DNA from: an uncultured Exiguobacterium sp.
Lineage (GTDB): Bacteria; Bacillota; Bacilli; Exiguobacteriales; Exiguobacteriaceae
Assembly (NCBI GenBank): GCA_913775715.1
Contig: CAJYMC010000007.1
Location: 310,001 to 374,000 of the forward strand
Length of the DNA stretch: 64,000 nt
Direction of reading: 5' to 3'
Under the pieces are notes generated by a model. It was given only the letters and a program-made list of their open reading frames with translations. It did not search any database and was not told where the DNA came from. This document shows positions 24,613 to 33,139 of the stretch, one piece after another (within the stretch, counting starts at the first letter, position 1; every line of letters begins with the position of its first letter). The position numbers and the translations under genes are program-made.

Positions 24613-25170
24613 ATGTGGGGCTTGCGAAAGCCATTCCCGGAATTGCGGACCGAGCGCTTCATATTACGTGAGCTCGAAAACCGTGACGCACGTGAATTGT
24701 TTAAAATCCTATCAGATGATGAAGTCATGTACTATTACGGATCGGATCCGCTTGTGACAGTCTATGAAGCTAAAAACGTTATCAGTTACTTTAAGGAACA
24801 GTTCACACAAGGTAAAGCGATTCGCTGGGCAATTGCTGATGCGGAAACGAATCAATTGATCGGTACGATTGGTTTTCATAACTGGCTCTCTCAATATCAT
24901 CGAGCTGAAATTGGTTTTGAGGTCAGTCAAGAGTATTGGCAACGCGGGGTGGCTTCAGAGGCAGCTCGAGCTGTTCTGACATACGGATTTGAGGAATTCG
25001 CTCTCCATCGCATCAGTGCTCTCGTCGCACCTGAGAATCTTGCTTCCAATGCATTGGTGCAAAAATTAGGATTTCAAGCAGAAGGACTATTAGAAGATTA
25101 TGCATACAGTCACGGTCGTTTCATGAACTTGACGATGTACCGTATGCTTGCATCTGAGTGGAAGGGATGA
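24613..25170 (+). CDS. GNAT acetyltransferase, RimJ/RimL type
   Basis: 185-residue N-acetyltransferase. The start (LRTERFILRELENRDARELFKILSDDEVMYYYG) and the acetyl-CoA region (EIGFEVSQEYWQRGVASEAARAVLTYGFEEF, VAPENLASNALVQKLGFQAEG) are typical of the RimJ/RimL group that acetylates protein N-termini or small amines. Substrate unknown. A GGGGTGATGG site precedes the ATG. An alpha/beta hydrolase gene follows eight bases after the stop, so the two form an operon. Confidence 0.88.
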   Translation: MWGLRKPFPELRTERFILRELENRDARELFKILSDDEVMYYYGSDPLVTVYEAKNVISYFKEQFTQGKAIRWAIADAETNQLIGTIGFHNWLSQYHRAEIGFEVSQEYWQRGVASEAARAVLTYGFEEFALHRISALVAPENLASNALVQKLGFQAEGLLEDYAYSHGRFMNLTMYRMLASEWKG

Positions 25171-25178
25171 GGTAGTCA

Positions 25179-25892
25179 ATGGAAAAACAAACACTTGTAC
25201 TCCTGCATGGATTTACAGGAGGGACAGATTATTTTAATCGGGTAGAGGCGAATTTACGACATTCTTTTGAAGTTTTACCGTTAAGTTTACCAGGACATGA
25301 AGGACTCGATGTCGGACCGGATACGATTGAAGGGTTCGCAGAATGGGTCATGGATGATCTAGAGCGACGCGGCGTTGAAAAGCCAATCATCGTTGGTCAT
25401 TCCTTTGGCGGATACATCACGGCTGCAATCGTGGAAAGATATGCCGACAAAATCAGTGGGTACGGTCTCGTTTACTCAACGGCGAAGGCAGATGATGAAC
25501 AAGCGAAACAAAAACGAAATCAAAACATCACGCGTGTAGAAGAAGTGGGCGTGAGGGAATTCGTCAATGGTCTTGTTCCGTCCTTATTCGCGGAAGGAGC
25601 CGATGAATTCGCGGTTGCTGAAGCACTTGAAATCGGATATATGATGACCGTCGAGGGAGCCATCCGTGCGCTTTCTGCGATGCGAGATCGTCGAGACATG
25701 ACGAAAGCTTTGTCGGAAGCAAACGTAAAAGGTGTCATCATTCATGGTACGAAGGATTCATTGATCTCAAAGGAAAGTGCGTTTGCACCAACAAATGAGC
25801 ATCTCTTACATCGATCGACAGACAGTGGGCACATGGGGATGTTTGAGACACCGGATGCCTTCGTCGAGATCATAGAGGAAGCGTTCGCATGA
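25179..25892 (+). CDS. Alpha/beta hydrolase (MenH-like)
   Basis: 237-residue alpha/beta-fold hydrolase. Oxyanion motif HGFTGG (10-15), nucleophile elbow GHSFGG with S75, an Asp in GTKDSLI and a His in DSGHMGMFE form the expected triad. Size and sequence style resemble MenH/YtxM-like esterases, but no menaquinone genes are nearby, so the substrate is open. It is the second gene after the GNAT gene and is followed by a clear terminator. Confidence 0.85.
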   Translation: MEKQTLVLLHGFTGGTDYFNRVEANLRHSFEVLPLSLPGHEGLDVGPDTIEGFAEWVMDDLERRGVEKPIIVGHSFGGYITAAIVERYADKISGYGLVYSTAKADDEQAKQKRNQNITRVEEVGVREFVNGLVPSLFAEGADEFAVAEALEIGYMMTVEGAIRALSAMRDRRDMTKALSEANVKGVIIHGTKDSLISKESAFAPTNEHLLHRSTDSGHMGMFETPDAFVEIIEEAFA

Positions 25893-25898
25893 TGATTT

Positions 25899-25932
25899 TG
25901 CCCTACAGTCATTTCTGTAGGGCATTTGCTTT
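25899..25932 (+). terminator. Terminator of the GNAT-hydrolase unit
   Basis: Perfect 10-bp stem TGCCCTACAG/CTGTAGGGCA, six-base loop, tail TTTGCTTTGC. Confidence 0.8.
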
Positions 25933-25979
25933 GCATTTCAGATTAGATATCTGAAATGATAGAACTGGAGGGGATACAC

Positions 25980-27071
25980 ATGAAAATCGTAGCGATTGAA
26001 CCAACACCAAGTCCGAATAACATGAAAGTCATTGTTGATGAGGTCTTTTCAGAGAAAGGACAGACATTCGAGCACGCGTTTGGTGCGCCGGAACATATTC
26101 AGAGACTTCTTGAAATTCCGGGTGTTAAGTTTGTCTATCAAGTCAGTGATTTTTTGTCTGTTGAGCGTTATCCGAAGTATGATTGGCGTTCACTTGTCAT
26201 CGACATACGCCGCGCGTTCGGTGAAACGTTAAACGATGTCGAACAGCATGAGACGGATGCAGAATATGAACCCGTCCATCTGTTCGTTCAGTTCATCCTA
26301 GGCGTACCGATGCAAATCAAAGGTGTGAAAGGATTAGAGGAAAAACGCGAAGGGCTGTCGGAACGTTTCCGCGAAGCTGCATTGTTCGTCCAGCCATTCG
26401 TTCAGAATGTCATTAGCGATCGGCGCTGGGTAGAACAAGCACCTCGATACGGTGATCTTGACGAGAGTCTACGCGAAGTAGCAAATGAAATTGAAATCGC
26501 GTATCCGATCGAACGTCTCGAACGTCTGAAGTCACTCGCAGCAGGAGAAGACATTACTTTTAGTGGTCAAGCCATTCGCTCGTCTGATTGGAAGGAGCGA
26601 TTCGCAGCGCTCGATGAATTACCTGTTGAAATGGAATGGGTTCCAGCGTATGCACGATTGTTACAGGACGAAAAAATGCAAATTCGTCGTCAAGCAATCG
26701 TAAAGCTCGGGATGTTTGAAGAGCACCGGGAAGAATTATTGGAATATTTGACAAGTGCACTCCATGATCCGTCAGGTATCGTACGACGAACAGCGGGCGA
26801 TACGATTTCGGATTGGGCGATGCCAGAGGCTGAACCGATGATGATGGAGGCTTTAACTGATAAAAATAAATTAGTACGTTGGCGGGCTGCTCGATTCCTG
26901 TTTGATGTTGGAACAGAACAGTCAATTTCAAGACTGCGTGAAGCGAGCCGAGACCGAGAATATGAAGTCGCGCTACAGGCGGAACTCGCCTTGACTCGAA
27001 TCGAAAGTGGGGAAGAAGCACTAGGAACAGTTTGGCAACAAATGAACCGAATGATAGATGAAAGTTCATGA
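25980..27071 (+). CDS. HEAT-repeat protein of the CvfC/YpgR family
   Basis: 363-residue cytosolic protein. Residues 1-85 form an Nfu/NifU N-terminal-like domain (MKIVAIEPTPSPNNMKVIVDE...). The second half contains HEAT-like helical repeats (PAYARLLQDEKMQIRRQAIVKLGMF and following). This matches 'conserved virulence factor C' of Staphylococcus and YpgR of Bacillus. The biochemical role is unknown; the Nfu-like domain hints at Fe-S or redox chemistry. The ATG at 25980 has GGAGGGG upstream, excluding the longer in-frame start. Confidence 0.85.
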   Translation: MKIVAIEPTPSPNNMKVIVDEVFSEKGQTFEHAFGAPEHIQRLLEIPGVKFVYQVSDFLSVERYPKYDWRSLVIDIRRAFGETLNDVEQHETDAEYEPVHLFVQFILGVPMQIKGVKGLEEKREGLSERFREAALFVQPFVQNVISDRRWVEQAPRYGDLDESLREVANEIEIAYPIERLERLKSLAAGEDITFSGQAIRSSDWKERFAALDELPVEMEWVPAYARLLQDEKMQIRRQAIVKLGMFEEHREELLEYLTSALHDPSGIVRRTAGDTISDWAMPEAEPMMMEALTDKNKLVRWRAARFLFDVGTEQSISRLREASRDREYEVALQAELALTRIESGEEALGTVWQQMNRMIDESS

Positions 27072-27429
27072 GAACTTCAAAAACATATTTACGCAAGAAT
27101 CATTCGACAAAAGAAGTCACCGTTTTTCTAGGTATATTTTACCTGTCTACCGAAAAAATGTGGTAAAATAATCAATATTTCATTGTTACCTTTTTGAAAT
27201 CGAAATGAAATGTGTTGAAAACGCTTATAAAAAAGCTTGCATCTAACAATTAATTTTATAATTCCAATAATTACCTATAAAGTTTGAAATATTGTTTTGA
27301 AAAGAAATGTCGAATGACAATTTTCTTCTCTTTTCTACTCTTTGATACAGTAAACCTACAATAACGAATTCGGAACATGTAGGTCATCTTTTGGCTGATC
27401 ATATGAACGAAAAAGGGGAGAATCGTAAT
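27072..27429. other. 358-bp AT-rich intergenic region
   Basis: Markedly more AT-rich than its neighbours. No ORF above 30 codons with a ribosome site and no strong hairpin were found. It holds a cre-like site (27216-27229). Confidence 0.4.
27216..27229. promoter_or_regulatory. cre-like (CcpA) site
   Basis: TGAAAACGCTTATA matches TGWAANCGNTNWCA with one mismatch. It is about 200 bases before the nearest start codon, so the function is uncertain. Confidence 0.4.
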
Positions 27430-27642
27430 ATGCTACTTTTTGCTGAAACAGATTTAGCTGTGGGATATAAAGAACGGACAAAAACTGGAGTGTATGTCAC
27501 GATTGAAACGATCGACAGTCGTACGATTACATTAGTCGCACCAGCAAACGCGGCAGAAGATATTTGTGACGAACTGTTCGCAACAGGATTAGAACAATTG
27601 TTTTCATTCAAGATGAATCCATCGACTTTACCTGTGGCATAA
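27430..27642 (+). CDS. Hypothetical 70-residue protein
   Basis: Small soluble protein (MLLFAETDLAVGYKERTKTGVYVTIETIDSRT...) predicted to be mainly beta strand, ending FKMNPSTLPVA. GGGGAG 12 bases upstream supports the ATG at 27430; an in-frame extension to 27391 has no ribosome site. A very strong terminator follows directly. Family not recognised. The long AT-rich upstream region suggests the gene is regulated. Confidence 0.6.
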   Translation: MLLFAETDLAVGYKERTKTGVYVTIETIDSRTITLVAPANAAEDICDELFATGLEQLFSFKMNPSTLPVA

Positions 27643-27653
27643 GAGATGAAACG

Positions 27654-27689
27654 CACGAGAGAGGAGAATCCTCTCTCGCTTTTTTTTTG
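27654..27689 (+). terminator. Terminator of the 70-residue gene
   Basis: Perfect 10-bp stem CGAGAGAGGA/TCCTCTCTCG, three-base loop, nine Ts. Confidence 0.92.
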
Positions 27690-27723
27690 TGATAAAATTG
27701 ATTTAGGTAAAAGGAGGGATGAA

Positions 27724-28170
27724 ATGAAACGTCTCGTTTTCATTCTGTTGCTGCTTACTGTTTGTTTAGCAGGTTGCCAGGAAAAGAAACAACAGGCAAC
27801 AAAAACGATGAACAAACCGATTCAGATCGCAGTCAAAACGACAAAGCAGGACGACATGATGCAATTAGACATTTCTTTAACGAATCCAAATGATCACAGT
27901 GTAAATGTGACGTATCCTTCCTCACAACGTTTTCAGGCTCAATTGATTGATGCGAAACAACACGTCACGTATGATTTTGAGAAAGAGCAAGTTTTCACGC
28001 AAGCGATTGAAAAGGATACGTTCACGAAACGCGAAACAAAACAGTACACGGTTGAATTACCGATCTCCTCTTTAGGTGATAGCACGGAAGTTCGCGTATC
28101 GACAATCCGTCAGTTCAAGGGAGCAAGTGCGAAACAAACGATGGATCAGCAAACGATTGATTCAAAATGA
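27724..28170 (+). CDS. BsuPI-domain lipoprotein
   Basis: 148-residue predicted lipoprotein. The signal peptide MKRLVFILLLLTVCLAGC has a LAGC lipobox (lipidated C18). The mature part contains a BsuPI-like beta-sandwich (LDISLTNPNDHSVNVTYPSSQRFQAQLID), the domain first described in the Bacillus intracellular proteinase inhibitor. The function of extracellular BsuPI lipoproteins is unknown. AAAGGAGGG precedes the ATG at 27724. nadE follows 33 bases after the stop. Confidence 0.8.
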   Translation: MKRLVFILLLLTVCLAGCQEKKQQATKTMNKPIQIAVKTTKQDDMMQLDISLTNPNDHSVNVTYPSSQRFQAQLIDAKQHVTYDFEKEQVFTQAIEKDTFTKRETKQYTVELPISSLGDSTEVRVSTIRQFKGASAKQTMDQQTIDSK

Positions 28171-28203
28171 CGATCAACACGATGTGAAGGAGTGAAGCGA
28201 TTC

Positions 28204-29022
28204 ATGCAACAAGAAATCATCCGGGTCACAGGCGTAAAACCTGTCATTGACCCAGCACAAGAAGTAAAAGAGCGGGTAGCCTTCTTGAAGGCATATCTCA
28301 AGCAAACAGGGGCAAAAGGGTTCGTATTAGGTATCTCCGGTGGACAAGATTCTTCGCTCGCAGGTCGCCTGTGCCAACTGGCAGTTGAAGAGTTGCGAAA
28401 AGAAGAGGGGGAAGATGTCGCATTTTATGCGGTTCGCTTGCCTTACGGTGAACAACAAGATGAAGCAGATGCGCAAACAGCTTTGACATTCATTCAACCG
28501 GATCATTCGCTTCGGGTGAACATCAAACCAGCGGTCGAAGCATCAATGCGGGCATTCGAAGAAGCTACCGGTGCAGAACTTTCGGACTTTAGTAAAGGAA
28601 ACACGAAAGCACGCGAACGAATGAAAAGTCAATATGATTTAGCTGCTCATTATGGCTGCTTAGTCGTTGGAACGGATCATGCAGCTGAATTCGTGACAGG
28701 GTTCTATACGAAACATGGTGATGGTGCATGTGATTTGACGCCACTGACGGGACTGAATAAACGGCAAGGGAAACAACTGTTACGTTACTTGAACGCACCA
28801 GAAGTCTTAATTGAAAAAGTTCCGACAGCAGACCTTGAAGAAAACCGTCCAGCGTTACCGGACGAAGTCGCACTCGGTATGACATATGAAGAAATCGATG
28901 ACTATTTGGAGGGCAAAACGATTTCAGAAGCAAGTCAAGAAAAGTTAGAGACGCAGTATAAACGTGTTGGACACAAGCATCATATGCCTGTCTCGCCACT
29001 CGATGAATGGTGGAAAGCATAA
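28204..29022 (+). CDS. nadE: NH3-dependent NAD+ synthetase
   Basis: 272-residue enzyme that amidates deamido-NAD with ammonia, the last step of NAD synthesis. The PP-loop SGGQDS is at 45-50, and [32 protein letters not shown] and [11 protein letters not shown] are family motifs. Length equals that of Bacillus NadE. The ATG at 28204 fits the usual N-terminus ([13 protein letters not shown]); AAGGAG is at 11 bases. The GTG at 28192 is less likely. It is followed by a strong terminator. Confidence 0.95.
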   Translation: MQQEIIRVTGVKPVIDPAQEVKERVAFLKAYLKQTGAKGFVLGISGGQDSSLAGRLCQLAVEELRKEEGEDVAFYAVRLPYGEQQDEADAQTALTFIQPDHSLRVNIKPAVEASMRAFEEATGAELSDFSKGNTKARERMKSQYDLAAHYGCLVVGTDHAAEFVTGFYTKHGDGACDLTPLTGLNKRQGKQLLRYLNAPEVLIEKVPTADLEENRPALPDEVALGMTYEEIDDYLEGKTISEASQEKLETQYKRVGHKHHMPVSPLDEWWKA

Positions 29023-29030
29023 TCCACTGC

Positions 29031-29069
29031 AAAAGCCGTGATTTCATGATTGAAATCATGGCTTTTTTT
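29031..29069 (+). terminator. Terminator of nadE
   Basis: 16-bp stem with one G-T pair (AAAAGCCGTGATTTCA/TGAAATCATGGCTTTT), T run. Confidence 0.9.
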
Positions 29070-29136
29070 ATGTTCTTCGATTCTTCTTCAGCCGTAATGG
29101 GAAAAGAAGAGAAACGACGGTTGAGGAGGCGGGAGT

Positions 29137-30408
29137 ATGACGATTGGAATCATAGGTGGGGGATTGTCCGGATTGACGGTAGCGGCATTATTCGCAAAAC
29201 AAGGAAAACCGGTCACGCTTTGGGATGCTGGGTTACTCGGAGGACGTGCTACCTCTCAAACTGTGAAGGGGTTTACGTTTAATTACGGTGCCCATGCGAT
29301 TTATGGACGTGATCAATCGATTCTTCGCAAACTAACAAAACAACTCGGTATCGAAGTGACGTGGCTCGATTTTTCAGCGAGTCGTGCGAAATATGAGTTT
29401 TCAGGACATTTGACAGCAGTGCCTGCGAATGCGTGGGGATTACTGAAAACCGAAGTCATCGAAGGAACGAACAAAGTTCGTTTTACATGGGAGATCATTA
29501 AGACGATTTTACGAGTTGAACGAGGAAATCCGCAACAGTCGATCGGACAATGGTTAAAAACAGAACGAGTCGATGAACAAGTGGCGCAGTTGATGCTTGA
29601 TTTGGCCTCGACGAATTTTTTTACGGCGGAGCCGGAAAAAATTCCGTCAGACGTCTATTTCGAGTATTATCAAAAGCTTTTTCGGACGCGAAAGCCCGTC
29701 TCGTACATCGAAGGAGGATGGCAAGGATTAGTACAAGAATTAGAACGGATCATCTTAGAGAACCGTGGAGAAATCTTGAAAAAAACAAAGATAACAGCAG
29801 TCGAAGCGACTACAACAGGATTCTTGGTGCGCGATCGGAAAAAACAAGAATGGAACGTCGAACGAATCATTTTTGCCATACCACCGCGTGAAATCTTGAA
29901 AATGGCGACGCCGTCGACGATTCAGCAGTTTGTGACACCGTACGCTAGTCATGAACAGGTAGAAGTATTCGTTTACGATCTCGGCATTCAGCCATACATC
30001 CAAACACCTTATTCATATATCTATGACCGATCGCATCGGGCATTCATCACGGATTTATCGCATTACGATGCAAGTCTTGCTCCGAAGGATGGTCAAGTGC
30101 TTCAAGCAATCGCCTATCTCGAACACGATCGACTTGAGGATCCTGAGTATATCGAACATGTTCGAACGGGAATCGAACAAATGCTTGATCTTCATTTTGC
30201 GGACTGGCGACAACGGGTCGTCGCAGAACGAACGATTAAACGAGCAGTCGTACAAGAAATCAAGTGGAGAATGGGACAAAAACCTCTTGCGACACAACTT
30301 CCAAATCATTCAGATGTCGCCTTCGTCGGGGACTGGTGTGAAGGGAAAGGGCAACTCTCAGAGCTAGCGTTCTCAAGTGCCGTAAGTGTCTTCAATCAAT
30401 GGAAGTAA
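29137..30408 (+). CDS. FAD-dependent amine-oxidase/phytoene-desaturase-like protein
   Basis: 423-residue flavoprotein. It opens with the dinucleotide-binding motif IGIIGGGLSGLTVAALFAKQG (about 3-23) and has the second FAD motif near the C-terminus (VAFVGDWCEGKGQLSELAFSSA). The middle domain is that of the FAD-dependent NAD(P)-binding amine oxidoreductase group, which includes carotenoid desaturases. No carotenoid, haem or quinone genes adjoin it, so the substrate is unknown. Single gene, terminator shared with convergent bdbC. Confidence 0.78.
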   Translation: MTIGIIGGGLSGLTVAALFAKQGKPVTLWDAGLLGGRATSQTVKGFTFNYGAHAIYGRDQSILRKLTKQLGIEVTWLDFSASRAKYEFSGHLTAVPANAWGLLKTEVIEGTNKVRFTWEIIKTILRVERGNPQQSIGQWLKTERVDEQVAQLMLDLASTNFFTAEPEKIPSDVYFEYYQKLFRTRKPVSYIEGGWQGLVQELERIILENRGEILKKTKITAVEATTTGFLVRDRKKQEWNVERIIFAIPPREILKMATPSTIQQFVTPYASHEQVEVFVYDLGIQPYIQTPYSYIYDRSHRAFITDLSHYDASLAPKDGQVLQAIAYLEHDRLEDPEYIEHVRTGIEQMLDLHFADWRQRVVAERTIKRAVVQEIKWRMGQKPLATQLPNHSDVAFVGDWCEGKGQLSELAFSSAVSVFNQWK

Positions 30409-30419
30409 TGTCAAACGAC

Positions 30420-30452
30420 AAAAAAGAGAAGTCGAATCGACTTCTCTTTTTT
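30420..30452. terminator. Bidirectional terminator between the flavoprotein gene and bdbC
   Basis: Near-perfect palindrome AAAAAGAGAAGTC-GAATC-GACTTCTCTTTTT. Confidence 0.9.
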
Positions 30453-30457
30453 GTATC

Positions 30458-30853
30458 TTACGCTTCATTGTTCGAACGTGCTGGATAGAACGCTAGAATC
30501 AAGAGTAATGTAAAGGCAATGAGACTCATCATCGGAATCGTCAAGAAACCAAAATAGTTGACCCACTTGACGAGACAGCCGCTTGTACATAACGCTTCGC
30601 CATCGGGTAAGCGCTCAAGGATGACGTGGTATAAGGCGACACCAAATCCGGCAAGCACATAAAGACGGACAAAGAGAGGATCGATCGTTTTCGACCGGAA
30701 TAGCGAGATGAGTAAATAAAAGGCAGTCGTATACATGAATATCCGTTGCCACCAACAGAGAGGGCATGGGATGAATCCACGAATTTCACTGAAATAGAGA
30801 CTGCCAAGCGTTGCAATCGTTGAGATGATAAACATAAAATGATAGCGTGTCAT
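30458..30853 (-). CDS. bdbC: Disulfide bond formation protein BdbC (DsbB-like)
   Basis: 131-residue membrane quinone:thiol oxidoreductase with four membrane helices. The active-site CPLC (C30, C33) follows the first helix and a second cysteine pair (C89, C93) lies in the outer loop, as in DsbB/BdbC. It reoxidises an extracellular thiol oxidase (BdbD) with electrons passed to quinone. The BdbD partner is not adjacent. In Bacillus, BdbC/BdbD are needed for competence pilin folding, an interesting link to the damaged coiA. Confidence 0.9.
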   Translation of the reverse strand: MTRYHFMFIISTIATLGSLYFSEIRGFIPCPLCWWQRIFMYTTAFYLLISLFRSKTIDPLFVRLYVLAGFGVALYHVILERLPDGEALCTSGCLVKWVNYFGFLTIPMMSLIAFTLLLILAFYPARSNNEA

Positions 30854-30918
30854 ATGTATCGTCCTTTCTAACGTGTTAAACTAATGCCATCTTATATCAT
30901 GAGGAGTCGAATCTCACA

Positions 30919-31809
30919 TTGCAAGTGTCGGAAATGGAAATGTTGATCACTTTATCGGAAGAATTGAATATGAGACGAGCCGCCGAACGATTATTCGTTT
31001 CACAACCTGCGCTTAGTCAACGTCTCGTTGCGATTGAGAGGCGCTGGGGAACAAAACTATTCATTCGTTCATCGCGTGGCTTAAGCATCACACCGCAAGG
31101 AGAAAAAGTGATTGGTCTCGCAAAAGAGATGAATCGTAAGGAACTGGAACTAAAAAGTGAATTGACAGCAGAAGAGGGAGCCGTGTATGGAACACTTCGA
31201 ATTGCCGTCGCTTCCATCATGGGGCAATACTGGCTCCCCCGTGTCTTAAAACGATTCGTCGAGCGTTATCCACATGTGCGCGTCCAGTTGGTCACCGGAT
31301 GGTCAAGTGAGATGATGCGTCATATGCTAGAAGAGCACTTTCATATTGGCATCATTCGCGGAAACCCGGATTGGAAAGGTGTCAAAGAACGTCTTTTCTC
31401 AGATCCGCTCTATCTTGTCGACAGTGAGCTGACGTCGATTGAACAATTGCGCGTGACGGATCGACCGTTCATCCAGTTCAAGAGTGATTCGACATACTAC
31501 CAAGAAATTTTAGAGTGGTGGCAAGATCGGTTTGCAAGCCCACCCTCTCGGACACTGGTCGTCGATCAAATTGAGACGTGCAAACAGATGGCTCTACATG
31601 GCATCGGTTTTGCGATCTTGCCTGAGTCGACGATTCAGCAATCGAATGAAGTCATGCAGCTTCCACTAAAGACATCATCGGGAAAGATATTAAAGCGAGA
31701 TACATGGATCTTGTCCACGGAATCGATGCTCGAACTAAAACAAGTCCAAGCATTTTGGGACATCGTAAAAGAAGAAGGAGGAAGTCAGTCAGATGGAATA
31801 CGCCATTGA
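30919..31809 (+). CDS. LysR-family transcriptional regulator
   Basis: 296-residue regulator with an N-terminal winged helix-turn-helix (about 2-60, RRAAERLFVSQPALSQRLVAIERRWG) and a substrate-binding effector domain (about 88-290, beginning YGTLRIAVASIMGQYWLPRVL). The TTG at 30919 (GAGGAG 12 bases before) is used; no better start is visible. The gene overlaps the following dapL-type gene by 17 bases in another frame, implying cotranscription and perhaps coupling. Effector and targets unknown. Confidence 0.82.
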   Translation: MQVSEMEMLITLSEELNMRRAAERLFVSQPALSQRLVAIERRWGTKLFIRSSRGLSITPQGEKVIGLAKEMNRKELELKSELTAEEGAVYGTLRIAVASIMGQYWLPRVLKRFVERYPHVRVQLVTGWSSEMMRHMLEEHFHIGIIRGNPDWKGVKERLFSDPLYLVDSELTSIEQLRVTDRPFIQFKSDSTYYQEILEWWQDRFASPPSRTLVVDQIETCKQMALHGIGFAILPESTIQQSNEVMQLPLKTSSGKILKRDTWILSTESMLELKQVQAFWDIVKEEGGSQSDGIRH

Positions 31810-32905
31810 AATGCGGCGCGCGCTTCATAAAATACCAGAACCCGGGTTCAAGGAATTTAAGACGCAAGCTTTTATATTGGAACAAATTCGTGCTTATCCA
31901 CCAGATCGTGTCACGTATGACACGTTCGAAACGGGTGTTTTTGTTCGAGTTAAAGGATTGACTGGAAATCGGACGATCGGGTACCGAGCAGATATTGATG
32001 GATTACCGATTGAAGAAGCAACTGGACTTCCGTTTTGCTCGGAACATCCAGGGTTCATGCATGCTTGTGGACACGATATGCATGCGTCGATTGCGTTAGG
32101 GTTGATGAAACGCATCGTTGAACTACCTGTCATGGATGATGTCGTCTTTTTATTCCAACCGGCAGAAGAAGGACCGGGTGGGGCGGAACCGATGATTAAA
32201 AGTCCGTTGTTTGAAAAATATCGTCCGAGTGAGATGTATGGTCTTCACGTCGCGCCGGAATATCCAGTCGGGACGATTGCCAGTCGTCCAGGTGTTCTGT
32301 TCGCAAGTGCTCGGGAAGTCCATATCACAATCTATGGTCAAAGTGGTCACGCGGCATTCCCTCATTTGACGATTGATACAGTCGTTGCGCAAGCAGCCTT
32401 GATCATGCAATTGCAAACAATCGTCAGTCGCTCCATCAATCCTATGAACTGTAGCGTCATCACGATTGGAAAGGTCGATGCCGGGATTCGAGAAAACGTC
32501 ATTGCTGGAAGAGCAGTCCTTGACGGAACGATGCGTGCGTTAAACGGTGAAGACATGGAAAAACTGGAACGTCGTGTCCGTGATATCATTCGAGGAATCG
32601 AAGCTTCGTTTGGTGTTAAAATCGATCTACAATTCGGTAATCGCTATTACGAGGTCGTCAATGATCGACAAATCGTTGATAAATTTTCATCATTCGTCAA
32701 GATGAATGCGAATTACATTGAATGCGATGCAGCGATGACGGGTGAAGATTTTGGTTTCATGCTGAAAGAAATCCCAGGGATGATGTTCTGGCTCGGTGTC
32801 GATAATCCGACATCTGGTTTGCATCAACCCACATTAAATCCAGATGAATCAGCCATTCCTTTTGTCATCGATTTACTCGACCATTATTTCCGGGAGTATG
32901 TTTAA
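31793..32905 (+). CDS. dapL: N-acetyldiaminopimelate deacetylase
   Basis: 370-residue M20-family amidohydrolase closely resembling Bacillus YkuR/DapL, which releases acetate from N-acetyl-LL-diaminopimelate in lysine and peptidoglycan-precursor synthesis. Metal-binding and catalytic motifs are present: HACGHDMH, FQPAEEGPGGAEPM, GLHVAPEYPVG, and MTGEDFGFMLKEIPGMMFWLG near the C-terminus. AAGGAGGAAG precedes the ATG. In Bacillus, dapL follows the acetyltransferase gene dapH (ykuQ); here dapH is absent from the neighbourhood and a LysR regulator takes its place. Confidence 0.88.
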   Translation: MEYAIEMRRALHKIPEPGFKEFKTQAFILEQIRAYPPDRVTYDTFETGVFVRVKGLTGNRTIGYRADIDGLPIEEATGLPFCSEHPGFMHACGHDMHASIALGLMKRIVELPVMDDVVFLFQPAEEGPGGAEPMIKSPLFEKYRPSEMYGLHVAPEYPVGTIASRPGVLFASAREVHITIYGQSGHAAFPHLTIDTVVAQAALIMQLQTIVSRSINPMNCSVITIGKVDAGIRENVIAGRAVLDGTMRALNGEDMEKLERRVRDIIRGIEASFGVKIDLQFGNRYYEVVNDRQIVDKFSSFVKMNANYIECDAAMTGEDFGFMLKEIPGMMFWLGVDNPTSGLHQPTLNPDESAIPFVIDLLDHYFREYV

Positions 32906-32932
32906 AAAGTTTTATGGAATAATAAAGGATAT

Positions 32933-32974
32933 AAAGCTTTCCCTTTCGAATTCAAGAATGGGAAAGCTTTTAAT
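32933..32974 (+). terminator. Terminator of the LysR-dapL unit
   Basis: Perfect 11-bp stem AAAGCTTTCCC/GGGAAAGCTTT, 16-base loop, TTTTAATAT tail. Confidence 0.75.
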
Positions 32975-33003
32975 ATATGTAGGAATAAGAGTTTTCGAAC
33001 ATT

Positions 33004-33021
33004 TTGTGAAGAAAATCACGT
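33004..33021. promoter_or_regulatory. Rex-like operator upstream of cydA
   Basis: TTGTGAAGAAAATCACGT: left half TTGTGAA is a perfect Rex half-site and the core is TGTGA-N6-TCACG. It is about 120 bases before cydA. A CAGACA/TATGAT promoter candidate lies between (33059-33087). Confidence 0.6.
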
Positions 33022-33139
33022 GCATATGTGAACAATTTGTTACATCAAACATTATAAACAGACACAAATGATTATGTTCTCTATGATACGGTTATAGACC
33101 ATATAGAGAAGTATGTTTTAGGAAGAGGGGGCTATATAC

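Noticed and set aside
26560-27096. 178-codon frame antisense to the HEAT-repeat gene
   Set aside because: No ribosome site or family resemblance; the sense gene has recognisable domains over the same span.
33022-33045. Second Rex-like palindrome before cydA (TGTGAACAATTTGTTACA)
   Set aside because: Only the left half matches; symmetry is broken at several positions.
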